From Paracrocinitomix sp039939375 (GTDB lineage: Bacteria > Bacteroidota > Bacteroidia > Flavobacteriales_D > Crocinitomicaceae): a DNA stretch of 64,000 bases. Below, piece after piece: positions 51,363 through 59,830 of this stretch (position 1 is its first letter; each line of letters begins with the position of its first letter). The DNA is taken from contig JBDVJO010000005.1 in the NCBI GenBank assembly GCA_039939375.1, positions 433,184 to 497,183 of the forward strand, in the 5' to 3' direction. The notes below the pieces were generated by a model, which searched no databases, had not been told where the DNA came from, and worked only from the letters and a program-made list of their open reading frames with translations. A program made the translations under genes and the position numbers.

Positions 51363-54109
51363 AAGCGAATTATTTTTTCAGTTAAAATAGTATTTTCGGA
51401 TATTACGGTCAAATAATAAATCCCTCTTTCTATTGTATTAAAATTAACTTCAAACCTAGAATCTACCCCTTTTAATGAATTAATTACATTACCTTTCACG
51501 TCAGTAATGAACACTTCATAATTAGACTTTAAATTACCTAATTCTACCTGTAAATTATCTGAAACAGGATTTGGATAAGTTAAAATCGATAAATTTTCGC
51601 CATTTAATTCTTCCTCTTTTTTTGGAGAGTTAACATTCACGGTACTTGATGATTTAATTGTGGAATTTACTGGATAAGCTTCAAATAAAACCAGAGGCAA
51701 GTCTTGTGTCCCGGTTAGTATTAGTGGAAATTCTAACTCTAACGTTGAGGTGCCTCCGTCTATTGTGACATAACTTGTATCAATTGTTTCCCCAGTCAGG
51801 GCACTTATCCATACCACCTGATAATCTGACAAGTATTGACCCAAATAAGTATAGGCCATACTTGGAATTTTTATGTCGGAGATTAAATCGCTATAAGACA
51901 AATTTATTGGTGCCATATATTGAGGATTATTTTCTAATTCTAAAACATCAGTATTCGCACAAGGTAAAGTATCGGCAATTGTAAAATAATTAAACGTCCT
52001 ATTCGAAATGATTCCAATAGCCTTGCTATTATGCTCCCCTCCTTCTGACACAGGTGTCTTCATGTAATAAACTTCAACCATTTTATCATCTGTAATTATA
52101 GGCTCCCCAACCCTCCAATTTTCTTCATCAAGTTTTACCCCCTCCATAAACTCTCTCATTATTCCAATATACTCCCAAACACCTTCTTCGTTCAAATGCT
52201 TATTCCAACTCATTGCCGAACCTGCGAGACCAATAAAGGGTGATAAATAAATCCCTTTAATAAAATCTAAATTCTTATCGCAGGCAGAAAGACCCGCCGA
52301 AAACCCATATTCCGAATGCATGAGAGGTTTATCAATATATCTATCATTTGCTAAACCTGTATCATCAAATGTTGAGACATGATATGAACCCGGATTACTA
52401 TTTTTGTTATTTATTCTATCATAATTTTTCTCATTCCTTTCTATTGAATGCTGATAATAATTCCAAGTTGCAATGTCAACTGAATTGCTTTGGAAAATAG
52501 AATCTCCGTTGTCAAAATCTGGTTCACCCGTGCTACTCACAGCGGTGGGATGATCTGAATGACCCAAATCATTTTTAATGTAAGTTAACATTTCTGTTTG
52601 CCAAGGGACTAGTTTAGAATAAAATTCTATTGGAATTTCGAAACGGGGTTTATAAATATCAGTAGAATTAAGATCGGTAACGCATTTACCCCCGCTAATT
52701 GTAGAGTCACCAGTAAGTGGATCAACAGTATAAGTGTAAACATAATCCAAAACGGCAACTTCGCCTACATGTCCGGCTTCAGAAAGCAACTCCATTACTG
52801 CTATTTGCGGAGAATAACCCCACCTAGCAACCATATATCTCAACCTGTTTTTATAGTGCTTTTTTGCAAGTTCATCCGTTAAAAAATCTACAGGATTTGA
52901 GATACCCAACTCTTTTCTGTAACAATAACCACTATCTGTTTCAGAATAACAGAAAGATTGGTCGGATGCATCTTCTTTGCTTGACCAATCCCACTGTGTC
53001 ATTGCAAATCCATTAGGGGCTTCAAACGCGTAATGCATTTGCATATCCCAATGTATTTTCAAATCTAAAGCTTTTGCTGTGTCTAAGATTCTATCAAATT
53101 CCCATGCATTTGATTGTCTGTTTGAGTAATTACCTAAATGCTCAAATTCTATTTCTGTTTGCCAGGGACTAACAATATATCTAAAATAATTACCGCCATT
53201 TTCACTTAATTGCGTCATCAAATTTTGAAAACTAACGTAATGTTCGGGAAGACAAGTCTGCTGTGACCACTCCCAAGTCAACCCTGCGTTGTTTGGCCCA
53301 GTTAAGTTTTGTCCCACAGGAAAAAAAGGCTCATCTTCAACTTTGAAATACCTCTTATTGTCCCCAACTCTCATAAACCCTTTACTATTTGAAGGTTCAC
53401 AAACAAAATTGAAATATTCTGATTGAGTTTCAGAATATCCGGCAACTTTACTTACAATTCTGCATTTGTATAAACCTAAAACTCTAGGTGTATATCTGAT
53501 TCTAAAATTATGTTCTGAACTCAATTCTGACCAATCCGTATTTCCTCGTTCAAACTCTTCATAATAAAAAGCATTCACTCTTTGAGGTCCTACCCAACTT
53601 CCATTAATCTCTACCCAAAATTCGGCATACAGATCAACCTCTTCAGGATTAAAAGGATTCAACGATCCATTTGGCGCATCTGTAAAGGGATTATGATTGA
53701 CATAGTTTTCTATTTCATCATTAATGAAATCTTCAAACTGCACTCCCAATTCTAGTTTTTCATTTCTTGGTACAACTCCAATATCTAATGGCTCATACCA
53801 TGCCACATCAAAGTTTGGCTGATCCAAATAGGCATGAAACTGATGATCATCATCCGGTAAAATATATGTGTTCTGATAGAATGAAATTCGTTCACCCGCT
53901 CTTAATGAATAATCCTTTGTTGGGTCAAAGTCTAAATCACCAACAGTTTCAATACAATCGATTGAATAAATGCCTCCCCCATCAGGAAATACGTTGGTTA
54001 ATTCAGGTTGATTCAGTATATAACAAGGCATTTCTTGTGGTAAAAAAGGCTGTGCCAAAACCTTTTCTCCACACAAAAACAATAGAATAATTGTGAAAAT
54101 AATTTTCAT
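51359..54109 (-). CDS. Secreted glycoside-hydrolase-like protein (DUF5060-type + TIM-barrel) with type A T9SS sorting domain
   Basis: The 916-residue product has a signal peptide (ending KVLAQ). A DUF5060-like N-terminal region follows (about 110-240: WVEINGSWVGPQRVNAFY, FRIRYTPRVLGLYKCRIV), then a cellulase-like TIM-barrel region (about 245-700: RYFKVEDEPFFPVGQNL, HWDMQMHYAFEA). Candidate catalytic carboxylates are Glu in VMELLSEAGH and Glu in MHSEYGFSA, positioned as acid/base and nucleophile in clan GH-A. A type A sorting domain ends the protein (TYPNPVSDNLQVELG). The substrate is unknown; cell-wall or environmental polysaccharide is likely. It follows the tail-fibre-like gene by one base and overlaps the next gene by four. 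Confidence 0.8.
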   Translation of the reverse strand: MKIIFTIILLFLCGEKVLAQPFLPQEMPCYILNQPELTNVFPDGGGIYSIDCIETVGDLDFDPTKDYSLRAGERISFYQNTYILPDDDHQFHAYLDQPNFDVAWYEPLDIGVVPRNEKLELGVQFEDFINDEIENYVNHNPFTDAPNGSLNPFNPEEVDLYAEFWVEINGSWVGPQRVNAFYYEEFERGNTDWSELSSEHNFRIRYTPRVLGLYKCRIVSKVAGYSETQSEYFNFVCEPSNSKGFMRVGDNKRYFKVEDEPFFPVGQNLTGPNNAGLTWEWSQQTCLPEHYVSFQNLMTQLSENGGNYFRYIVSPWQTEIEFEHLGNYSNRQSNAWEFDRILDTAKALDLKIHWDMQMHYAFEAPNGFAMTQWDWSSKEDASDQSFCYSETDSGYCYRKELGISNPVDFLTDELAKKHYKNRLRYMVARWGYSPQIAVMELLSEAGHVGEVAVLDYVYTYTVDPLTGDSTISGGKCVTDLNSTDIYKPRFEIPIEFYSKLVPWQTEMLTYIKNDLGHSDHPTAVSSTGEPDFDNGDSIFQSNSVDIATWNYYQHSIERNEKNYDRINNKNSNPGSYHVSTFDDTGLANDRYIDKPLMHSEYGFSAGLSACDKNLDFIKGIYLSPFIGLAGSAMSWNKHLNEEGVWEYIGIMREFMEGVKLDEENWRVGEPIITDDKMVEVYYMKTPVSEGGEHNSKAIGIISNRTFNYFTIADTLPCANTDVLELENNPQYMAPINLSYSDLISDIKIPSMAYTYLGQYLSDYQVVWISALTGETIDTSYVTIDGGTSTLELEFPLILTGTQDLPLVLFEAYPVNSTIKSSSTVNVNSPKKEEELNGENLSILTYPNPVSDNLQVELGNLKSNYEVFITDVKGNVINSLKGVDSRFEVNFNTIERGIYYLTVISENTILTEKIIRL

Positions 54110-54110
54110 A

Positions 54111-55388
54111 TTACTTTTGTTTTAAAAGTTTATTTTCAGCTTCAAGATTAGAAACTTTACTTTCTAAGACATTAACTTTTTTATCCATTTCAATTAGGTA
54201 AAGCGTAAGCTCTTCAATCTTCTCCATTTGAAGTTGTTGCATTTCTGAAACATTGATGCCATTTTCTATAATCTCTTTTTCTGACGGCATATTTGGTAGG
54301 TGACCTTTGGCAATTATGAATTCTTCTATTTCATTCAAAGGTTTTAACTCGTAATCTTCAGAAAAAACATAATCTGGCCATGTAAGAGCATCAACTCTAA
54401 TCTCTCTTGAATGCAAGAGACCGTCATTATCAAGTTGCAATATTTCGTCTCCATTCTCGTCCTTTATTTCAAAAGCCTTTTGACCACCAGTGTTAATTGT
54501 TAGTGCAGCAGTATTTCCAGTATTAGAAATTACAACAGCACCATTGTTATCTATAGAGAACTTCACGCTTTGATCTACCGTTTGAATATTTTTACCCAAT
54601 TTCATTAGGTATTGGGTGTTATTTACAGTGTACCCATTATACAATGCGTCCTGATCGCCGTCTTCACTTCCTGCTAAAAATTGTCTTGAATATGAGGTGC
54701 CTAAAACATGTAGCTTATGCATTGGATTTGAAACACCAATTCCAACAAAAACATCTTCACACAAGGTGTATAGCCTGTTTGCCCCAGCCATCCAATAAGG
54801 GTCAGCAGCATATTCCGGGATACACAATATATAATCTTCTTTATCAACGTTGTCAGTAATTACGTTAATTAGATCTTCAACTCCCATTGTTTTTAAGGCA
54901 CCTGTTTGAGTTTTAAAAACCATTTGTAGCCCCGCCGCATTTAAATTATTCAAAGCAGGTATATTCGGCATTTTTACATCCCCTTCTAAGTTAGAAGTTC
55001 CGGTAACGTTCAGCTTATTCCCAATATTTGCATTATTGGTTATGTTGGCGTTGTTTTCAATATTAGCATTATTTAAGATTACTATATTATTGCCAACTTC
55101 AGCGTTTGCACTTAAAATTAGCTTATCATACATATATACTTTCTCAAGAAAAAAAGCTTTATCTTCAATTTTTAACTTCCCTTTAGTTCTTAAGTCTTTA
55201 TCAACTACAAGTGAATCTTTTACTGTTAAAGAAGAATCAACTATCATGTTGCCATTAACATCAAGTCTTTCAGATGGCGAATTGGTGCCTATTCCTACGT
55301 TTCCATTTGTTGGAAACGTATTTTGTCCAAATGATATTTGTGAACTTAAAACAATTATTAGTACAGCTTTTAAATGATTGTAATTCAT
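54111..55388 (-). CDS. Tail-fibre-like exported protein with coiled-coil C-terminus
   Basis: The 425-residue product has a signal peptide (ending SFGQ), the NGNVGIGTNSPSERLDVNG segment typical of Bacteroidota 'tail fibre-like' proteins, and a middle with repeated NNANIxNNANI motifs (about 105-135). The C-terminus (about 345-425) carries WPDYVFSEDYELKPLNE, HLPNMPSEKEI and a coiled-coil segment (LESKVSNLEAENKLLKQK). Phage tail fibres share the region, but no phage genes are near. It is probably surface exposed. It is first in the operon with the glycosidase-like gene. Confidence 0.72.
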   Translation of the reverse strand: MNYNHLKAVLIIVLSSQISFGQNTFPTNGNVGIGTNSPSERLDVNGNMIVDSSLTVKDSLVVDKDLRTKGKLKIEDKAFFLEKVYMYDKLILSANAEVGNNIVILNNANIENNANITNNANIGNKLNVTGTSNLEGDVKMPNIPALNNLNAAGLQMVFKTQTGALKTMGVEDLINVITDNVDKEDYILCIPEYAADPYWMAGANRLYTLCEDVFVGIGVSNPMHKLHVLGTSYSRQFLAGSEDGDQDALYNGYTVNNTQYLMKLGKNIQTVDQSVKFSIDNNGAVVISNTGNTAALTINTGGQKAFEIKDENGDEILQLDNDGLLHSREIRVDALTWPDYVFSEDYELKPLNEIEEFIIAKGHLPNMPSEKEIIENGINVSEMQQLQMEKIEELTLYLIEMDKKVNVLESKVSNLEAENKLLKQK

Positions 55389-55535
55389 ACGTTTAGATTA
55401 TTAAATTATTCCAAACTAATTATAAAATACAACAATTCAAACTATCGGGATCATACAGACAATTTTTTAATCAAAATCAATTTAAAATCTAAACGTTTAA
55501 GAAGGATGATATTGCGGAAACTACGTTTTTTCTAT

Positions 55536-56657
55536 TTACTCCCATACTTCAAAAAAAACTTGGCCTGATCTTCCTTGATAACCACGTCTGCCACAAGCGC
55601 CTTTGCCTCCTTTTCTGCCTCTGGTTCCGCAGCCTTTTCCTCCTGAGCCTCCTAGACCAGAACATCCGCCATTACCTCCGTTACCACCACTACCTCCATT
55701 ACCACCTGAAGTATAAAAATACATGTGGTTTTTAAAGAATTCGGCATCTTTTGTAAAGTAAACGTAAATATCACCGCCATCTCCACCGTTGCCACCGTCT
55801 CCACCGCAACCTCCGGCTCCACCATCTCCGCCATTTCCTCCCCATCCTTCTTGTCTGCAGCTTCTATCGTCATCATCTGACCTATCTTTTAAACCGTTGC
55901 CGCCAGATCCACCAGACCCACCGTTGCCGCCTTTACCGCCAGATCCTCCATTGCCTCCCTGATTGTAAATTTTGATACTTCCATCTTTAGACACATATCT
56001 TGTCCAACATTTTCCGCCACGATAACAACCTTCAACTTTAACTAAATCTGTATTATCTCTGTGAAATTCAACCATTGAAACATAGACATCTAAGACATCT
56101 GCGTTGTGACCATTTCTACCGTGATAGCCATTGTGTCCTCTTGTACCGTTCTGTCCATCTTCACCATTTCCATGCGAATAATTACACCTACCGGCCCTAC
56201 CCGCTCTTCCGCTTTGTCCTCTTCCTCCTGAACTTCCATTAGAAGCCGAATAATTCAATGAAAAATGACCATTAAAATGAATGGGGATAGAAACATCTAA
56301 AGCGATTTCAGGATTATCTATTAATTCAAATCCCAAGTGAATATAAGGATCATGCAAAGCATTGTAATTTGAACGCACTTGCATTCTTCGTTTGCCTACC
56401 CAGGTAGATCTTCCTGAACCTTTCACGGATATTTTGAAATCTCTAAAGCCTAATCTTGATCTTTTATTAGAGTATAATTTTCTACCATCTGACAAGACAA
56501 ATTGCAAATATGAATTGAGTGAATTCCCGGCCAAAACGCCTTTTCCTTCATAAACGATATTGATGGATTGCAACAGTTCTAATTGTTTCTTTTTACGGAT
56601 AGAATAACCACTAAATGAGAGCCCTAAGAATAGAGCAGCGAGTAAAATTTTTGACAT
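55536..56657 (-). CDS. Exported collagen-like, glycine-rich protein
   Basis: The 373-residue product has a signal peptide-like start (MSKILLAALFLGLSFSGYS). A globular N-terminal part follows, with Gly-X-Y triplet runs (about 150-190: GGRGQSGRAGRAGRC, GTRGHNGYHGRNGHNAD) and Gly-Gly-rich runs (about 240-380: NGGSGGKGGNGG, GGDGGAGGCGGDGG). The Gly-X-Y pattern resembles collagen-like proteins; the Cys residues could cross-link chains. Function unknown. ATG 56657 is chosen over an upstream in-frame Met (56705) because it begins the signal peptide. Confidence 0.6.
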   Translation of the reverse strand: MSKILLAALFLGLSFSGYSIRKKKQLELLQSINIVYEGKGVLAGNSLNSYLQFVLSDGRKLYSNKRSRLGFRDFKISVKGSGRSTWVGKRRMQVRSNYNALHDPYIHLGFELIDNPEIALDVSIPIHFNGHFSLNYSASNGSSGGRGQSGRAGRAGRCNYSHGNGEDGQNGTRGHNGYHGRNGHNADVLDVYVSMVEFHRDNTDLVKVEGCYRGGKCWTRYVSKDGSIKIYNQGGNGGSGGKGGNGGSGGSGGNGLKDRSDDDDRSCRQEGWGGNGGDGGAGGCGGDGGNGGDGGDIYVYFTKDAEFFKNHMYFYTSGGNGGSGGNGGNGGCSGLGGSGGKGCGTRGRKGGKGACGRRGYQGRSGQVFFEVWE

Positions 56658-56751
56658 GCGATCGTGTTTTTGGTATTGCCCAAAACTTATCAAACTCAAT
56701 GCCAAAAATCTTTCTTAAACGTTTAGATTCTAATTAAAACGGTTTAGGAAA

Positions 56752-57114
56752 TCACAATAGGGGATAAAAAGCGGCTTCAAAATGCTCTATTTTTTTCGTT
56801 TTCTCGTTCAAGATGATCACAATTAGGTCAAATTGTGTTTCTAAATCAATCTCATTTTCTTGGATGAAATGATTGGTTGCTTTGATGATTCCTTTTTGCT
56901 TGGATTTGGAAACTAACTCTCTAGGGTCTGTCAAGTATGAACTCTGCCTGGTTTTTACCTCAACCACTTTCAACAGGTTTTCATGCTCTGTAACAATGTC
57001 AATTTCAAGATGCTTGAACCTGAAATTACGATCTAAAATTTTATAGCCTTTCTCGATTAAATAATCTACAGCCATTTGCTCTCCAATTTTGCCTAATTCA
57101 TTGTGATCTGCCAT
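56752..57114 (-). CDS. yraN: YraN family (UPF0102) nuclease-fold protein
   Basis: The 120-residue product fits UPF0102: MADHNELGKIGEQMAVDYLI, RFKHLEIDIVTEHENLLKVVEVKTRQS (Glu/Asp/Lys pattern of a restriction-endonuclease-like core), and a C-terminal helix. Its biochemical role is not known. ATG 57114 is chosen over an in-frame codon at 57147; it is the family-typical start. It is alone on its strand and divergent from the 57185 gene. Confidence 0.85.
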   Translation of the reverse strand: MADHNELGKIGEQMAVDYLIEKGYKILDRNFRFKHLEIDIVTEHENLLKVVEVKTRQSSYLTDPRELVSKSKQKGIIKATNHFIQENEIDLETQFDLIVIILNEKTKKIEHFEAAFYPLL

Positions 57115-57131
57115 ATCAACGAAAATAGTAT

Positions 57132-57139
57132 TAATTTTG
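57132..57139 (+). promoter_or_regulatory. Candidate -7 box (TAATTTTG) of the 57185 gene
   Basis: TAATTTTG matches TAnnTTTG, 45 bases before the GTG at 57185. Support is weak. Confidence 0.25.
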
Positions 57140-57184
57140 ATATACAAAATGTAACTAAATCAACTGGTTTACTTATAACTAAGC

Positions 57185-58063
57185 GTGAGAAAGCAACAAA
57201 TAATTTTAGTTTTAATAGGATTGATGATCAGCTCATTAGGCTTTTCACAAAACTACTCGTACAAGAAAAAATTCGGAACACAGAAAAACGCCATGTATTT
57301 TCAATGGGGTTATAATCGTGCCGGGTTTACCAGAAGTGACATCCGCTTTACGAGTCCTGACTATGATTTTACATTAATTAATGCGGCGGCAAAAGATCGT
57401 CCAGAAGGAGAATTCAAAACTTACGTAAACCCTGCAACTTTAACGGTTCCGCAATTTAACATCAGATTAGGTTGGTATTACAAGCACAGGTGGGATATTT
57501 CTATAGGAACAGACCACATGAAATATGTAATGCGTGATTATCAAGAGTTGTACATTAACGGCTACATCAACGGTACTACGAATTCAAGTTTGAACGGAGA
57601 ATATACCAACGCTGACGGTTTGATTTTAATCAATGAGGGAGATTTGCATTATGAAAACACGAATGGATTAAATTATGCTTCTATTCAACTAAACAATACT
57701 GCTCCATTATTTAAATCTAACAATAGAAAATTTGCAATTCAGAGAAGATTAGGCGGTGGATTTGGTCCGGTAATTACACAAACCGACTTCAATTGGGATG
57801 GAGAAATTTATCATTCAACTCAGAAAATTGGCGGATACGGAATTGCGTTCAACGCTGGTTTACGCTTTGATTTTTTCAACCGCTTCTTTTTAGAAAACAT
57901 GTTTAATGGTGGATTCATTCATTTACCAAAAAACGCAACAATTCAACGCGAAGAACATTATGCAAGCCAGAAGTTTCTTTTTGGTCAATGGCAGATTACA
58001 GGTGGACTTCTTTGGTACTTGAGAACCAAGAATGGTTGTGACACTTGTCCGGATTGGCACTAG
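57185..58063 (+). CDS. Exported protein, probably outer membrane
   Basis: The 292-residue product starts at GTG; the signal peptide is (M)RKQQIILVLIGLMISSLGFS, then Q. The mature part alternates strands (YFQWGYNRAGFTRSDIRF, DISIGTDHMKYVMRDY, FNAGLRFDFFNRFFLENMF) and ends HWY-free with NGCDTCPDWH. It looks like an outer membrane beta-barrel. The Cys-x-x-Cys near the end is unusual for such a protein. No family recognised. No other start codon precedes the signal peptide, so GTG is the best choice. Confidence 0.6.
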   Translation: MRKQQIILVLIGLMISSLGFSQNYSYKKKFGTQKNAMYFQWGYNRAGFTRSDIRFTSPDYDFTLINAAAKDRPEGEFKTYVNPATLTVPQFNIRLGWYYKHRWDISIGTDHMKYVMRDYQELYINGYINGTTNSSLNGEYTNADGLILINEGDLHYENTNGLNYASIQLNNTAPLFKSNNRKFAIQRRLGGGFGPVITQTDFNWDGEIYHSTQKIGGYGIAFNAGLRFDFFNRFFLENMFNGGFIHLPKNATIQREEHYASQKFLFGQWQITGGLLWYLRTKNGCDTCPDWH

Positions 58064-58114
58064 TTTTTCGGGCTGTACGGGGTTTTTATTAGGAGTCTAG
58101 CACATATTTCATCA

Positions 58115-58250
58115 CTCAATTTCTTTCGTTTTCGTGTTTCGTTCGCTCAGGCTGACGCTGAGCTGTTCGTTCGGCTTTGCCAATTGCTCCGCAATTTTTA
58201 AGCCTGTTCGTGCGTTCGCTATTTTTGTCCCAAAAATGCTCACTATTCGA
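58115..58250. repeat. Left arm of an inverted-repeat element
   Basis: The arm contains TTCGTTCGCTC (58138-58148), GAGCTGTTCG (58160-58169), CGGCTTTGCCAA (58172-58183), TTCGTGCGTTC (58207-58217) and TCACTATTCG (58240-58249). Each has a perfect reverse complement in 58872-59008. Local hairpins are GCTCAG/CTGAGC (58145-58163), AATTGC/GCAATT (58182-58196) and ATTTTTG/CAAAAAT (58221-58237). Confidence 0.65.
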
Positions 58251-58310
58251 TTTTCGAAATTGTATGATTGTTGAAAACGCTTCAAAGACGTTTTCTAAAA
58301 AAAGAGATTT

Positions 58311-58730
58311 TCAAATTCTATCTGGTCGATAATGGTTAATCACATTACCTATAATTTTATAACTCGAACCCCTTGACCATATCAAACCAATTATCTTTCG
58401 ACATCTAATTTTTTTCCATATTAACATTTTATAATTTGGGCTTTCAAAAAAACGCTTTTTTGCCCGAACTCTTACCACTGTTCTATCAATATACAACTGG
58501 ATTTTTTCACTTTCTCCTAACTTTATTATTACCCCTCTATAGATTCCTGGAGGTTCTTGAATCAACTTCCAATTAGAATCAGGCAATAATATTTTCATTG
58601 CTTTTTTTAAGGATACTCCAACAAATGTGCTATCTGGTAGCTCTTTATTTTTTAGCTTAATGTTGTCAGTCGTAAAGCCAGTTAAGCTAAAAACTATACA
58701 AATCATTATTGAAACTATGCTGTATTTCAT
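58311..58730 (-). CDS. Small exported protein of unknown function inside an inverted-repeat element
   Basis: The 139-residue product begins with a signal peptide (MKYSIVSIMICIVFSLTGFT). The mature part is basic and contains NIKLKNKELPDSTFVGVSLK, YRGVIIKLGESEKIQLYI and a Cys/Arg-rich end (KIRCRKIIGLIWSRGSSYKI). I recognise no family. It stands between the two inverted-repeat arms (58115-58250 and 58872-59008), which suggests it was carried in as part of a cassette. Confidence 0.55.
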   Translation of the reverse strand: MKYSIVSIMICIVFSLTGFTTDNIKLKNKELPDSTFVGVSLKKAMKILLPDSNWKLIQEPPGIYRGVIIKLGESEKIQLYIDRTVVRVRAKKRFFESPNYKMLIWKKIRCRKIIGLIWSRGSSYKIIGNVINHYRPDRI

Positions 58731-58871
58731 TACCGTAAAACAATTAAGAAGGGATGTAAGTTACATTAGTAGTATTTCTATTTTAAAGGCTAGCATGTAA
58801 ATCATTTTTTAAATACTCACTATTCGATTTTTCTTTTGTATTCATAGTTAACTCGTTTCCATAAACATATA

Positions 58872-59008
58872 CGAATAGTGAAGAACTTGGCAAAGCCGAG
58901 GACTGAACGCACGAAAAAGCTTGAGTTTTGATTTATCAAAACTTCAAGCTGCACGAACAGCTCGGCGAAAGCCCGAGCGAACGAATCCCGTTGACGAAAG
59001 AAGAAATT
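58872..59008. repeat. Right arm of an inverted-repeat element
   Basis: The arm contains CGAATAGTGA (58872-58881), TTGGCAAAGCCG (58887-58898), GAACGCACGAA (58905-58915), CGAACAGCTC (58954-58963) and GAGCGAACGAA (58975-58985). These are reverse complements of modules in the left arm, in the same outer-to-inner order except that two inner modules are swapped. A near-perfect hairpin (58918-58950) and GCTCGG/CCGAGC (58960-58978) lie within it. It runs to about 48 bases before the tatD start. Confidence 0.65.
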
Positions 59009-59056
59009 CTTAGCTTTGCGTATAAATTAATTCTAGAAGACCACAATTACCCGAAA

Positions 59057-59830
59057 ATGAACCTAATCGACACCCATACCCATTTATTCTCTGAGCAATT
59101 TGACGAAGACAGAAATACAATTGTACAATCTGCTATAGCGGCTGGAGTTACAAAAATGTTGTTGCCTAATATTGATTTAGCTTCTATTGAAAGTATGCAT
59201 CAAATGGAACAAGATTTTCCGGAGCATTGTTTTGCTATGATGGGAATGCATCCTTGTTCTGTAACTGACAATTGGTCTGAAGATAAAAAAGTAATTAAAG
59301 AGCATTTATTCTCGCGCAACTACGTGGCTGTTGGAGAAATAGGCATGGATTTGTATTGGGATAAAACTACTTTAGGAGTCCAGCAGGAAGCCTTTGCAGA
59401 CCAAATAGAATGGGCAAAAGAATTAGGGTTACCCATTGTGATTCATGTGCGAGATGCCTTTGATGAAGCTTTTGAAATTGTAGACGCCTTAAATGATGAT
59501 CAACTTACGGGTGTGTTTCACTGCTTTACAGGAACCTTAGCGCAGGCTAAACATATCTTAAATTACGGCGGTTTCAAATTGGGGATGGGTGGTGTATTGA
59601 CCTTTAAAAATTCTGGTTTAGATAAGGTAGTAAACGATCTTGATCTACAAGACTTGATATTAGAAACGGATTCGCCGTATTTAGCACCTCATCCAAACCG
59701 AGGAAAAAGAAATGAAAGCAGTTATATTACCTACGTAGCTTCAAAATTAGCTGAAGTAAAGGGGGTATCAATTGAAGAAGTTGCCGCCATTACTTCAGCT
59801 AATGCTACTGAATTGTTTAAGTTAAATTAG
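59057..59830 (+). CDS. tatD: TatD family metal-dependent hydrolase/DNase
   Basis: The 257-residue product begins MNLIDTHTHLFSEQFDED, the TatD metal-binding HxH start. Further ligands and motifs are GEIGMDLYWDKT, HVRDAFDE, FHCFTGTLAQA and ETDSPYLAPHPNRGKRNES, all typical of TatD. TatD proteins are metal-dependent 3'-5' DNases. The frame stays open upstream to a TTG at 58928, but that extension is encoded by the inverted-repeat arm and has no homology; the ATG at 59057 is the family start. It overlaps the convergent 59827 gene by four bases. Confidence 0.9.
   Translation: MNLIDTHTHLFSEQFDEDRNTIVQSAIAAGVTKMLLPNIDLASIESMHQMEQDFPEHCFAMMGMHPCSVTDNWSEDKKVIKEHLFSRNYVAVGEIGMDLYWDKTTLGVQQEAFADQIEWAKELGLPIVIHVRDAFDEAFEIVDALNDDQLTGVFHCFTGTLAQAKHILNYGGFKLGMGGVLTFKNSGLDKVVNDLDLQDLILETDSPYLAPHPNRGKRNESSYITYVASKLAEVKGVSIEEVAAITSANATELFKLN

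Noticed and set aside
54111..55388. Tail-fibre-like protein taken as a sign of a prophage
   Set aside because: No capsid, terminase, integrase or lysis genes are nearby, the protein has a signal peptide, and it is in an operon with a T9SS-secreted protein.
58928..59056. N-terminal extension of TatD starting at the TTG at 58928
   Set aside because: The extension is encoded by the inverted-repeat arm, lacks homology to TatD and precedes the canonical MNLIDTHTH start; ATG 59057 is preferred.
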